DNA of 64,000 bases, from the NCBI RefSeq assembly GCF_016862635.1, contig NZ_BONI01000036.1, positions 25,308 to 89,307 on the forward strand. Reading direction: 5' to 3'. This document shows, piece after piece, positions 24,359 to 32,908 of this stretch. The first letter of the stretch is position 1. Each line of letters opens with the position of its first letter. The notes below the pieces were generated by a model that worked only from the letters and a program-made list of their open reading frames with translations, did not search any database and was not told the DNA's origin. The stretch is from Catellatospora coxensis. GTDB taxonomy: Bacteria; Actinomycetota; Actinomycetes; Mycobacteriales; Micromonosporaceae. The position numbers and the translations under genes are program-made.

Positions 24359-24843
24359 TGGACCTGTCCCCGTACCTCGAGTCGCTGCGGCGGGATCTCG
24401 CCGCGGCGGCCGCGCCCGCCGGCGACGACGTCGCCCGCACCGCCGAACTGCTGACCCTCGCCCTCGACGCGTCGGCCCGGCTCTGCCTGATCGAGGTGCT
24501 GGCCGACGCGAGCGCCGAGATCACCACGAAGCTCGACGGCCCGACCGTCGAGGTGCGCATCCGCGGGCGCGAGGCCGACCTGGTGGTCACCACGCCCGCC
24601 GCCCCGGCGCACGAGCCGGCCGCCGCCGCGCCCGACCCGCTGCTCACCGAGGGCGGCGACCAGGCCCGGCTCACCCTGCGCCTGCCCGAGCAGCTCAAGG
24701 AGGCGGCCGAGCGGGCCGCCTCGGCCGAGGGCATCTCGGTCAACTCCTGGCTGGTGCGCGCCACCGCGAACGCGCTGCGCCCGGTCACCCCGCCGCCCAC
24801 CTCCCACCTCGGCCGCCGGGTCACCGGCTGGGCCCAGGCCTGA
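24358..24843 (+). CDS. Ribbon-helix-helix (HicB/Arc-like) DNA-binding protein
   Basis: This 161-aa protein has a helical N-terminal half (LDLS-type start, then LTLALDASARLCLIEVLADASAEI) and a C-terminal ribbon-helix-helix domain at about residues 103-145 (ARLTLRLPEQLKEAAERAASAEGISVNSWLVRATANAL), which is the 'R-L-P-x-x-L-K-x2-A-E-x-A-A-x2-E-G-x-S-x-N-x-W' pattern of HicB-like antitoxins and Arc-type repressors. No HicA toxin gene is adjacent; instead a DUF4097 gene follows 15 nt later and is surely cotranscribed. The transcript appears leaderless. The phased TGACGTCA array upstream suggests autoregulation by this protein, as RHH dimers bind in arrays; that is inference. Confidence 0.75.
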   Translation: MDLSPYLESLRRDLAAAAAPAGDDVARTAELLTLALDASARLCLIEVLADASAEITTKLDGPTVEVRIRGREADLVVTTPAAPAHEPAAAAPDPLLTEGGDQARLTLRLPEQLKEAAERAASAEGISVNSWLVRATANALRPVTPPPTSHLGRRVTGWAQA

Positions 24844-24858
24844 CCCCAGGAGACGACC

Positions 24859-25671
24859 ATGAACCAGACCTTCCCCTGCACCGGCACCATCCGGGCCGAC
24901 CTGCGCGTCGCCGCCGGCCGCCTGGAGGTGGTCGCCTCCGACCGCGACACCGCCACGGTCAGCGTCACCGCCATGGACAGCAGCGAGTCCAGCGCCGAGG
25001 CGGTACGCGAGACCAAGATCAGCTTTGTGGAGGGCCGGCACCTGCTGGTCCAGGCCCCCGAGCACGGCGGCTGGCGGCTGTTCCGCCGCGCCCGCCTCCT
25101 CGTCCGCGTCGAGCTGCCCACCGGCAGCGCACTGAGCGTCAAGGTCGCCTCCGCCGACGCGGCGTGCGAGGGCACCTACCACGACGCGGTGTTCAGCTCC
25201 GCCAGTGGCGACGTGTCCCTCGGGCCGGTGACCGGCGACGTCACGGTCAAAAGCTCCAGCGGCGACGTACGCCTGAGCACGGTCGGCGGCCACCTGAATG
25301 CCAGCAGCGCCTCCGGCGACGTGCGGACCGGCCACGTCGGACGCACCGCCACCGTGCACACCGCCAGCGGCGACGTTGAACTCGGCGGGGTGGACGGCGA
25401 CGCCAGGGTCACCACGGCCTCCGGGGACATCGCCGTCGGCGTGGCCCGCTCCGGCGAGGCCAGGCTGAACTCGGCGAGCGGCGACATCACCGTCGGCGTC
25501 GCCGCGGGCACGGGCGCCTGGCTCGACCTGAGCACCGCCGCCGGGCGTACCCGCAGCGATCTGAACATGTCCACCACCGCACCGCCCACCGAGACCACGG
25601 CCGGCACCCTCACCCTGAAGGTCCGCACCGCCTCCGGCGACATCACCCTCCGCCGCGTCGTCCCCGCCTGA
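24859..25671 (+). CDS. DUF4097-family beta-strand repeat protein
   Basis: This 270-aa protein starts at ATG 24859, 8 nt after AGGAG. From about residue 105 it consists of short repeats of the form S-A-S-G-D-V/I-x-V/L-G-x-V (SSASGDVSLGPVTGDVTV, SSGDVRLSTVGG, ASGDVRTGHVGR, TASGDVELGGVDGD, and so on), about nine turns of a predicted right-handed beta solenoid. This is typical of DUF4097 ('putative adhesin') proteins. No signal peptide or membrane helix is seen, so it is probably cytoplasmic. It forms an operon with the preceding RHH regulator, an arrangement common in actinobacteria. Its partner and role are unknown. Confidence 0.85.
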   Translation: MNQTFPCTGTIRADLRVAAGRLEVVASDRDTATVSVTAMDSSESSAEAVRETKISFVEGRHLLVQAPEHGGWRLFRRARLLVRVELPTGSALSVKVASADAACEGTYHDAVFSSASGDVSLGPVTGDVTVKSSSGDVRLSTVGGHLNASSASGDVRTGHVGRTATVHTASGDVELGGVDGDARVTTASGDIAVGVARSGEARLNSASGDITVGVAAGTGAWLDLSTAAGRTRSDLNMSTTAPPTETTAGTLTLKVRTASGDITLRRVVPA

Positions 25672-25705
25672 CCAGACCGACCGGCCCCGACCCACCCCTC
25701 CTTCT

Positions 25706-25770
25706 ATCGACGCTGGCCTATCACATCGACTCGCGATCGCGAAAAGTCGATGTAATAGGCCAGCGTCGAT
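25706..25770. terminator. Family A inverted repeat, copy 3
   Basis: ATCGACGCTGGCCTATCAC and its near-complement, ending at 25770, between the convergent DUF4097 and DUF2752 genes. The pair CGCTGG/CCAGCG replaces CGTTGG/CCAACG of the other copies: a compensatory change that keeps the stem, which supports selection for structure. Confidence 0.65.
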
Positions 25771-25843
25771 GCAAGTCGGGCCGTGAACCCGCACGCCGCC
25801 CGATGAGCGGGCGTCCGGCGTGCGGCCAGGGTGGTCAGAGCGG

Positions 25844-26362
25844 TCAGACGAAGAAGTACGTGAACGGCGCCCAGGGCAGGTTGCGCAGCACCATGAACAC
25901 GGCCCAGGCGCCGAGGAACCAGGCGAGGTGCTTGGGGGTGATCTTGAGCTGCGGCAGCTTCCACTTGAAGGTGGTGTTGCCGGCCCAGGCCACGTACATG
26001 TAGATCAGGAACGGCACGGCGAAGACGAACATGATGTGGTGGCGGGCCGCGGCGGGCAGGTCGCCCTGCATCAGGTACCAGGCGGCGCGGGTGCCCCCGC
26101 AGCCCGGGCAGTCGAAGCCGGTGAGCATCTTGACCAGGCAGGTCGGCGTCGCGTTCGCGCCGACGTTGGCCGGGTCGGCCAGCTGGGTGTAGGTCAGCGC
26201 GCCGCCGATGCAGGCCAGCGCCGCCAGCGGGCCCGCCCAGACCGGCGTGTGGGCGCGCAGCCAGTCGGTGAACCGGGTGATCCGGTCGGCCGGCGGAGGC
26301 GTGAAGGGGTCGCCCGCGAACTGCGGGCCGTGCGGGTTCACAGCGGCGGAGGCCTCGGTCAC
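25844..26362 (-). CDS. DUF2752 membrane protein
   Basis: This 172-aa protein has about three to four transmembrane helices and the DUF2752 hallmark C-P-G-C-G-G-T-R-A (CLVKMLTGFDCPGCGGTRAA) after the first helix. The conserved cysteines suggest a metal or redox role, but none has been shown. The N-terminal 30 residues are Pro-rich and cytoplasmic. Its GTG start (26360-26362) overlaps the YcaQ stop by 4 nt, so the two are cotranscribed and coupled. Convergent with the DUF4097 operon. Confidence 0.85.
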   Translation of the reverse strand: MTEASAAVNPHGPQFAGDPFTPPPADRITRFTDWLRAHTPVWAGPLAALACIGGALTYTQLADPANVGANATPTCLVKMLTGFDCPGCGGTRAAWYLMQGDLPAAARHHIMFVFAVPFLIYMYVAWAGNTTFKWKLPQLKITPKHLAWFLGAWAVFMVLRNLPWAPFTYFFV

Positions 26363-27582
26363 AACACCGAACTTACACTGCCCCGCATACCCGCGTCGGC
26401 GAGCGCGGCAGCCAGATCACCGCGCTCGGGCGCGGCCACCTCGCCAAGCCCCAGCCAGGCCGCCAGCCTGCGCAACTCGACCGCGAGAGCCTCGGCCGTG
26501 GCGTGCTCGTCGACCCCGGGCTCGGCCCAGGCGGCGGGCACCCGCAGCACCCCGGCCCGGCGGTCGGCCTTCAGATCGACCCGGGCCGCGAACCGGTCTC
26601 CGTGCAGGAACGGCAGCACGTAGTAGCCGTGCACCCGCTGCTCCTGGGGCACGTAGATCTCGATGCGGTAGCGCAGGTCGAACAGGCGCTCGGTGCGCGA
26701 ACGCTCCCAGATCAGCGGGTCGAACGGGCTGACCAGCGTGGACACCGCGACCTTGCGGGGCAGGGCGGCGTCGCGGTGCCGCCACGCCCGGTGCTTCCAC
26801 CCCTTGACCTGGGTCGGGATGAGCACCCCGGCCTCGGTCAGCTCGGCGATCGCGGCGCGCGCCCCGGCCAGCGGCAGCCGGAAGTAGTCGCGCAGCTCCG
26901 GCTCCGCGGCCACGCCCAGCCCGCGCGCCGCGATCTCGACGAGTGCCCGGTACGCCGCCGCGGGCTCCGGCGTCGGGGTGTTCATCACCGCGGCGGGCAG
27001 CACCCGCTCGGTGAGGTCGTACAGCCGGGCGAACTGGCTGGTCCGCCCCGCCGAGGTGATCTCACCGGCGTAGAACAGCCACTCCAGCGCCTTCTTCACG
27101 TCCGACCAGTTCCAGCCCCAGTTGTCCTTCGGCTTGGGCACATCCTGCTCGATCACGGCAGCGGTCACCGGCCCCCGGTCACGCACCTCCTGCAGCACCC
27201 ACCGCACCAGGTCCGGCCGCTCCGCGGCGATGTTGCGCGGCCCGCCCCACACGCCCTGCGCGGTCGCCATCCGCCACCGCATCAGCGGCTGCAGCTCGAC
27301 CGGCAGCAGCGACGCCTCGTGGCCCCAGTACTCGAACAGCCAGCGCGGCCGCCGGGCGCTCGCCCCGTCCAGCACGGCGGGGTCGTACGCCCCGATCCGG
27401 CTGTACGCCGGCAGGTAGTGCGCCCGCTGCAGCACGTTCACCGAGTCGATCTGCAACAGCCCCGTGCGCCCCACGACCTTGCGCAGATGCCGCGCCCCCA
27501 CCGGCCCTTTCGGCCCCCGGTCCGCAAACCCCTGCGCCGCCAGCGCCATCCTCCGCGCCTGCGCAACCGTCACCGTCTCCAC
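26359..27582 (-). CDS. YcaQ/AlkZ-type DNA glycosylase (HTH_42 family)
   Basis: This 407-aa protein belongs to the winged-helix DNA glycosylase group that unhooks interstrand crosslinks or bulky alkylated purines. It contains the QxD form of the catalytic motif in LLQIDSVNVLQRAHYLPAYSR (the QxQ form marks the AlkZ antibiotic-resistance branch, QxD the YcaQ housekeeping branch), followed by WGHEASLLPVEL and, near the C-terminus, SPFDPLIWERSRTERLFDLRY and a VHGYYVLPFLHGDR segment. The call is based on these motifs. GTG 27582 is the start. No biosynthetic cluster is adjacent, which agrees with a general repair role. Confidence 0.85.
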   Translation of the reverse strand: METVTVAQARRMALAAQGFADRGPKGPVGARHLRKVVGRTGLLQIDSVNVLQRAHYLPAYSRIGAYDPAVLDGASARRPRWLFEYWGHEASLLPVELQPLMRWRMATAQGVWGGPRNIAAERPDLVRWVLQEVRDRGPVTAAVIEQDVPKPKDNWGWNWSDVKKALEWLFYAGEITSAGRTSQFARLYDLTERVLPAAVMNTPTPEPAAAYRALVEIAARGLGVAAEPELRDYFRLPLAGARAAIAELTEAGVLIPTQVKGWKHRAWRHRDAALPRKVAVSTLVSPFDPLIWERSRTERLFDLRYRIEIYVPQEQRVHGYYVLPFLHGDRFAARVDLKADRRAGVLRVPAAWAEPGVDEHATAEALAVELRRLAAWLGLGEVAAPERGDLAAALADAGMRGSVSSVL

Positions 27583-27620
27583 GCCGCCCGACGCTACCCC
27601 CCACCCCCGACGACTCCCCG

Positions 27621-27672
27621 AAGGAAGGGCATCTTACCGTCCCCATGGGTAGAGGAAGGGCGCCTTCTTAAC
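27621..27672. repeat. Family C inverted repeat, copy 3
   Basis: AAGGAAGGGCATCTTA...AGGAAGGGCGCCTTCTTAAC, with several changes from the consensus. It lies in the divergent spacer between YcaQ and a GNAT gene and is paired with the oppositely oriented copy at 27763. Confidence 0.65.
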
Positions 27673-27762
27673 TCCCCACCCCGCGTGAGCAGGGCTCTTG
27701 CGGGCTGTATGTCCCCTCGGGCGCGGCGCTCCCCCGAACCCGCCTGGTCCCGGCGCTGCCAG

Positions 27763-27814
27763 GTTAAGAAGGGCACCTTCTACGACGCGGAGCGATGTGA
27801 AGGTGCCCTTCCTT
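27763..27814. repeat. Family C inverted repeat, copy 4 (inverted orientation)
   Basis: GTTAAGAAGGGCACCTTC...GAAGGTGCCCTTCCTT with a central CGACGCGGAGCGATGTG, which is the reverse complement of the other copies. Together with copy 3 it bounds 90 nt with no gene, upstream of the GNAT start at 27847. Confidence 0.75.
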
Positions 27815-27846
27815 TCCCGGGTTGGGGTTTTCGTAGGCTCGGCGGT

Positions 27847-28377
27847 ATGGGGATCGTTGTACGGGGTGAGACGGCGGGCGACTGTGCGGCGGTCGCTGAG
27901 CTGCATGTACGGGCCTGGCAGGTGGCGTACGCCGGGATCGTGCCCGACCACGTGCTGAGCGCGCTCGACGTGTCCGCCCGCACCGCGTCGCGGCTCGAAC
28001 GGCTGGCCGACCCGGACAGCCCCTTCCGCAACCTCGTCGCGCTCGACGGCGACACGGTCACCGGCTTCGTCTGCCACGGCCCGTACCGTGCCCAGGAACA
28101 CGACGGCAGCCCGCTGCAGCCGGAGTACGGCGAGATCCTCGCCATCTACGTGCACCCCGACCGCTGGGGCACGGGCACGGGCGACGCTCTGCTGCTGGCC
28201 GCGCTCGACGCGCTACCGCAGCCCGAGGTGCGCCTCTGGGCGCTCGCGGACAACCACCGGGCGCTGCGCTTCTACGCCCGGCACGGGCTACACCCGGACG
28301 GCCTTCGCGCGACGTACCGGCCCACCGGCAGCGACGTCGACATTCCCGAGCTGCGCTGCAGCCTCCGGCGCGGCTGA
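27847..28377 (+). CDS. GNAT-family N-acetyltransferase
   Basis: This 176-aa protein has the GNAT fold motifs: VRGETAGDCAAVAELHVRAW at the N-terminus, ILAIYVHPDRWGTGTGDALL (motif A, with the acetyl-CoA-binding G-x-G-x-G/A pattern near residue 107), and ADNHRALRFYARHGLHPDG (motif B). The substrate is unknown. ATG 27847 was chosen because the conserved domain begins there. The last 90 nt overlap the end of the convergent GT87 gene. Two of the family C repeats lie in its upstream region. Confidence 0.85.
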   Translation: MGIVVRGETAGDCAAVAELHVRAWQVAYAGIVPDHVLSALDVSARTASRLERLADPDSPFRNLVALDGDTVTGFVCHGPYRAQEHDGSPLQPEYGEILAIYVHPDRWGTGTGDALLLAALDALPQPEVRLWALADNHRALRFYARHGLHPDGLRATYRPTGSDVDIPELRCSLRRG

Positions 28378-29517
28378 CCCGCCCAGCGGCGTACAGCACA
28401 GCAGCGCCAGGCACACCCACACGTACAGGTTCGAGCCGAGCAGCGTGCCGACCCCGCCGACCTCGCCCTCCCACAGCCAGACCACCCGGCTGGACAGGAT
28501 CACGTACGACACGCCGGCCAGCCCCAGCAACGACCACCGCCGCCTGCTGCCCGGCGCGGCCGCGAAGCCGCGCTCGACCAGCAGCACCAGCGCCGGGATC
28601 AACCAGACCAGGTGGTGTACCCAGGTCACGGGGCTGATCAGCACGCCGATGATGCCGGTGAAGGCGAGCCCGGCGACCTCGTCGCCCCGCGCCACCGCCG
28701 CCCGGGAACGTACGAACCACACCGCCAGCACGGCCAGCACCAGCACCGCCCACAGCGCCTTGCTCGGGTGACCGGCGGTCAGCCGGGCCACCACGCCCTG
28801 CAGCGACTGGTTCGAGATGAACGACAGCACGCCGACCCGGTCGGTGTCCCACAGCGCGCTCGTCCAGAACTCGCGCGAGGCGTCCGGGGCGACCGCCGCC
28901 GCGCCCAGCGTCGCCGCCGCGGCCGTGCCGCTCGCCACCGCCGCCGCCCGCCAGCGCTTGGTGATCAGCAGGTACACGATGAAGATGCCCGGGGTCAGCT
29001 TGATCGCCGTGGCCAGGCCGATGCCCACCCCGGCCCACCTGCTGCCCTTGCGCGCGAACAGCAGCAGGTCCGCCGCGACCAGTCCCAGCAGCAGCATGTT
29101 GACCTGGCCGAACAGGAACGTCTCGCGCATCGGCTCGTACACGGTGACCAGGCACAGCGCCACCGCCACCACGAACCACGGCGTCCAGCGCTGGGCCGCG
29201 ATGACCGGGCCGAGCAGCAGCCGCAGCAGCCACCAGGTCACCAGCACCGTCGCCGCCGAGCTCACCACGATCGCGGCAGGCCAGGACAGCAGCGCCATCG
29301 GCAGCATGGTCAGCGCCGCGAACGGCGGGTACGTGAAGCCGTACGTGCTGTAGGGCCGGACGAAGTCGTAGATCTCGCCACCGTCGGCCCAGAACCGGAC
29401 GGCGCCGTAGTAGACGTTCAGGTCGAAGAAGCCGTGCCGCTGCGCGAAAAGCGCGACGAACACCAGCGACGCGACGGCCAGTGCCGACACGGTCGCGATC
29501 TGCCGTCCGCGGCTCAA
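28288..29517 (-). CDS. GT87-family (DUF2029) polyprenol-phosphate-mannose-dependent mannosyltransferase
   Basis: This 409-aa protein has about ten transmembrane helices. The first outer loop (FFDLNVYYGAVRFWADGGEIYDFVRPYSTYGFTYPPFAAL, in part) carries the Asp and the Y-T-Y-P-P-like motif of GT87 enzymes such as PimE; later FLFGQVNMLLLGLVAADL and AIKLTPGIFIVYLL are also typical. GT87 enzymes extend phosphatidylinositol mannosides, lipoarabinomannan or lipomannan with alpha-1,2-mannose. TTG 29517 is the start, 7 nt after AGGAGG. The C-terminus runs 90 nt into the convergent GNAT gene. Confidence 0.85.
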   Translation of the reverse strand: MSRGRQIATVSALAVASLVFVALFAQRHGFFDLNVYYGAVRFWADGGEIYDFVRPYSTYGFTYPPFAALTMLPMALLSWPAAIVVSSAATVLVTWWLLRLLLGPVIAAQRWTPWFVVAVALCLVTVYEPMRETFLFGQVNMLLLGLVAADLLLFARKGSRWAGVGIGLATAIKLTPGIFIVYLLITKRWRAAAVASGTAAAATLGAAAVAPDASREFWTSALWDTDRVGVLSFISNQSLQGVVARLTAGHPSKALWAVLVLAVLAVWFVRSRAAVARGDEVAGLAFTGIIGVLISPVTWVHHLVWLIPALVLLVERGFAAAPGSRRRWSLLGLAGVSYVILSSRVVWLWEGEVGGVGTLLGSNLYVWVCLALLCCTPLGGSAAPEAAAQLGNVDVAAGGPVRRAKAVRV

Positions 29518-29565
29518 GCTCAGACCTCCTGATCAGTGCCCGGATGGGCTCGGTACGCTTCGGGC

Positions 29566-30138
29566 GTGGCAGTCGGGTTCGTCCGACCGGCGCGTCCCGA
29601 CGACGCCGGCGAGATAGCACGTATCCAGTTGGCGACCTGGCGGGTCGCCTATCGCCGGGTGCTGCCCAAACACGTCCTCGACGAGATCGACGAGGCGTTC
29701 CTGGCGCAGCGCTGGCTCGACGCGGTGACCACGCCCCCCAGCGCCCGCCACCGGGTCCTCGTCGCCGTGGAGCAGAACGCGGTCGAGCAGGCCGTCCAAG
29801 AATACGTGGTGGGATTCGCCGCCTCCGGTCCCTTCGACGACGGGGCCCTGGCCGCGGACGAGGATCACACGCCGGACCGCGAGAACGTGGCGGCGATCAC
29901 GGACATGCTGGTCGAGCCCCGCTGGGGCCGCCGCGGCCACGGCAGCCGGCTGCTGGCCGCCAGCGTCGACCTGTGGCGCGGCGACAAGTTCGACAGCGCC
30001 GTGTGCTGGGCCTTCGACGCCGACGCCGCGACCCGCAAGTTCCTCACCTCAGCCGGCTGGGCCCCCGACGGAGCCACCCGCGCCCTGGACGTCGACGACC
30101 TCCTCGTCCCCCAGCTCCGCCTCCACACCACCCTCTGA
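29566..30138 (+). CDS. GNAT-family N-acetyltransferase
   Basis: This 190-aa protein has a full GNAT domain: VGFVRPARPDDAGEIARIQL, the acetyl-CoA loop in ITDMLVEPRWGRRGHGSRLL, and FLTSAGWAPDGATRALDVDD. The ordering resembles the neighbouring GNAT at 27847 (both have an R-P-x2-A/D-D...A-x-Q/W start), so the two could be distant paralogues, although identity is low. The start is GTG 29566, with no obvious ribosome-binding site. It is divergent from the GT87 gene across 48 nt, which must hold both promoters. The substrate is unknown. Confidence 0.82.
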   Translation: MAVGFVRPARPDDAGEIARIQLATWRVAYRRVLPKHVLDEIDEAFLAQRWLDAVTTPPSARHRVLVAVEQNAVEQAVQEYVVGFAASGPFDDGALAADEDHTPDRENVAAITDMLVEPRWGRRGHGSRLLAASVDLWRGDKFDSAVCWAFDADAATRKFLTSAGWAPDGATRALDVDDLLVPQLRLHTTL

Positions 30139-30180
30139 CCCGGTCCCGGCAGGGGCACACACCAGACCACGCCGTACACC

Positions 30181-30280
30181 CTGCCCCGCGCCGCGCCATC
30201 CCGCGCCGTGCCGCGCTCCACTGTTCCGTGCCGCGCCACTCTGAGCCGTGCCGTGCCGCGCCGTTCCGCCCCGCGCCGCA
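30181..30280. repeat. Imperfect GCCGTGCCGCGC-type simple repeat
   Basis: About 100 nt are built from degenerate units such as GCCGTGCCGCGC and GCGCCGTTCC, with no open frame that looks coding. It lies after a GNAT stop and before a family B repeat. Probably replication slippage. Confidence 0.5.
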
Positions 30281-30284
30281 CAGC

Positions 30285-30345
30285 GTTGATCATGAACTTA
30301 TGGCACGGGTCAGCGGTCTGTCGTGAACACAACTTCATGATCAAC
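30285..30345. terminator. Family B inverted repeat, copy 4
   Basis: GTTGATCATGAACTTATGG and its complement, between a plus-strand GNAT gene and minus-strand dapB (convergent). Confidence 0.6.
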
Positions 30346-30364
30346 TCGGCGCTCACCCCCTCGC

Positions 30365-30459
30365 GCGAAGATCGCGACGATCTTGCGCGAACTGTTGGGA
30401 CTTTGCCCGGAAGGGGCGAGTCGTACCCACAGTTCAAGCAAGATCGTCGCGATCTTCGC
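30365..30459. terminator. Long hairpin with 22-nt perfect arms (family D, copy 1)
   Basis: Arms at 30365-30386 and 30438-30459 are exact complements (core AAGATCGCGACGATCTTGC); an inner GAACTGT/ACAGTTC pair continues the stem. It ends 14 nt before the dapB stop. Probable terminator. Similar AAGATCG hairpins: 41319 and 50647. Confidence 0.6.
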
Positions 30460-30473
30460 GGGGGCGGGGTGGG

Positions 30474-31238
<765 letters not shown>

Positions 31239-31313
31239 CTAGCGGATCAGACCGCCCAGCCCGCGCCAACCACGCCCTTCTGGGACAGCCCCACCCGGCC
31301 CCTCACCGCCGCT

Positions 31314-31373
31314 TCGATCATGAAGTTGTGCCCACGACACGCCGCCGACCCGTGCCATAAGTTCATGATCAAC
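31314..31373. terminator. Family B inverted repeat, copy 5
   Basis: GATCATGAAGTTGTG on the left and CCATAAGTTCATGATCAAC on the right, in the orientation opposite to copies 1, 3 and 4. It lies 44 nt past the M16 peptidase stop (minus strand). Confidence 0.6.
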
Positions 31374-31416
31374 GCTGCGCTGCGCTGCGCCGCACCGGGC
31401 GGGCGGGCGGGCGGGG

Positions 31417-32808
31417 TCAGAGCTGGAAGGCGGTTTCCTCGAAGGGGCCGACGACCGCGAGGGACATCGGGGTGTTGAGGATCTTGGCGGCAATGTGGTT
31501 GACCTCGTCGAGGGTGACGGACTCGATACGGCGGAGGAGCTCGTCGACGGACATGAGGTCGCCGTGCAGGAGTTCGCCCTTGCCGAGGCGGCTCATCCGG
31601 GAGCCGGTGTCCTCCAGGCCGAGGACCAGGGAGCCCTTGAGCATGCCCTTGCCGCGGCGCAGTTCCTCGGCGGTGATGCCGTGGGCGGCGGCGTCGGACA
31701 GTTCCTGGCGGATCAGGGCGAGGACCTCCTCGGCCTTGGCGGGCGCACAGCCGGCGTACACCGCGAACGTGCCGGTCTCGGCGTACTGCGAGGTGTAGGA
31801 GTACACCGAGTACGCCAGGCCGCGCTTCTCGCGGACCTGCTGGAACAGGCGGCTGGACATGCCGCCGCCGAGCACGTTGTTGAGAACCCCGAGCGCGAAC
31901 CGGCGCTCGTCGTGGCGGTGCAGGGCCGGGCCGCCGAGCACCAGGTGGGCCTGCTCGGTGTCGTCAGGGCGCACCAGGGTGGCCGGGGCGCGGTGCCTGA
32001 CCCGCGAGTGCGACGAACGGGTCGGCTCGGGCGAGGCGGCCACGGCGTCACCGAGCGGGGTGCCCGCGAACGCCTCGCGGACCTGCTTGACCACGGTGGC
32101 GTGGTCGAGGTTGCCCGCGGCCGCGACGACGATCACCGGCGGGGCGTACCGGCGGCGGTAGAAGCTGTTGATCTGCTTGCGGGTCATCGGCGTGATCGTC
32201 TCGACGGTGCCCGAGATCAGCCGGCCCAGCGGGTGATCGCCGTACACGACCTCGGCGTGCAGGTCGTGCACCTCGTCGCCGGGCTCGTCGGCATGCATGG
32301 CGATCTCCTCTAGGATCACCCCGCGCTCGGTCTCGACGTCGGCCTCGGCCAGCACCGAGTCGGCGACCGCGTCGCACATGACGTCGATGGCCAGCGGCAG
32401 GTCCTCGTCGAGGACCCGCGCGTAGTAGCAGGTGTACTCCTTGGCGGTGTACGCGTTGGTCTCGCCGCCGACCGCCTCGATCTGCGCGGAGATGTCCAGC
32501 GCGGACCGCTTGCGGGTGCCCTTGAAGAGCAGGTGCTCCAGGAAGTGCGAGGCCCCGCCGAGCTGGAGGGCCTCGTCGCGCGAGCCGACCCCGACCCAGA
32601 TGCCGAAGGTCACGCTGCGCATGGCGGGCACGGCCTCGGTGAGGATGCGCATGCCGTTGGGCAGGGTGGTACGCCGCACCGTCCCGCCGAGCGGGTCGCT
32701 GTCGACGGTCCGGGTCACCGCTCGCGAGCCGCCCGGGCGGCGGGTGGCGGGGGCCGATCCGGTGGGCTGCGGCGTGGGTTCGCCGCCGGTGGTGAAGGCA
32801 GAAGACAT
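31417..32808 (-). CDS. M16-family zinc metallopeptidase
   Basis: This 463-aa protein has the inverted zinc motif HxxEH (HFLEHLLFKGT, near residue 80) with the distal Glu in ERGVILEEIAMHADEP. The two-lobe M16 layout continues with a C-terminal lobe containing RRGKGMLKGSLVLGLEDTGSRM. The position just downstream of pnp is the conserved place of the pepR-type processing protease in actinobacteria. ATG 32808 was preferred; an in-frame GTG at 32817 is only 3 nt past a GAGGA box and so less likely. The substrate is unknown. Confidence 0.9.
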   Translation of the reverse strand: MSSAFTTGGEPTPQPTGSAPATRRPGGSRAVTRTVDSDPLGGTVRRTTLPNGMRILTEAVPAMRSVTFGIWVGVGSRDEALQLGGASHFLEHLLFKGTRKRSALDISAQIEAVGGETNAYTAKEYTCYYARVLDEDLPLAIDVMCDAVADSVLAEADVETERGVILEEIAMHADEPGDEVHDLHAEVVYGDHPLGRLISGTVETITPMTRKQINSFYRRRYAPPVIVVAAAGNLDHATVVKQVREAFAGTPLGDAVAASPEPTRSSHSRVRHRAPATLVRPDDTEQAHLVLGGPALHRHDERRFALGVLNNVLGGGMSSRLFQQVREKRGLAYSVYSYTSQYAETGTFAVYAGCAPAKAEEVLALIRQELSDAAAHGITAEELRRGKGMLKGSLVLGLEDTGSRMSRLGKGELLHGDLMSVDELLRRIESVTLDEVNHIAAKILNTPMSLAVVGPFEETAFQL

Positions 32809-32843
32809 GGGCGGCACGGTTCCTCAGCGGCGGGGTATACGGG

Positions 32844-32882
32844 CACAGCCCGCGGGGAAGGTGTCCTTCCCCGCGGGCTGTG
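32844..32882. terminator. Strong hairpin between pnp and the M16 peptidase gene
   Basis: Two 18-nt arms (32844-32861 and 32865-32882) pair perfectly around a 3-nt loop, 27 nt beyond the pnp stop on the minus strand. It would stop or protect the pnp mRNA end. No U-tract follows. Confidence 0.7.
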
Positions 32883-32908
32883 TTCTAGCTGTTCTTGCAG
32901 GTCACCGA

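Noticed and set aside
24358..25671. HicAB toxin-antitoxin module
   Set aside because: The RHH domain resembles HicB, but the partner gene is a DUF4097 beta-solenoid protein, not a HicA-type dsRBD toxin.
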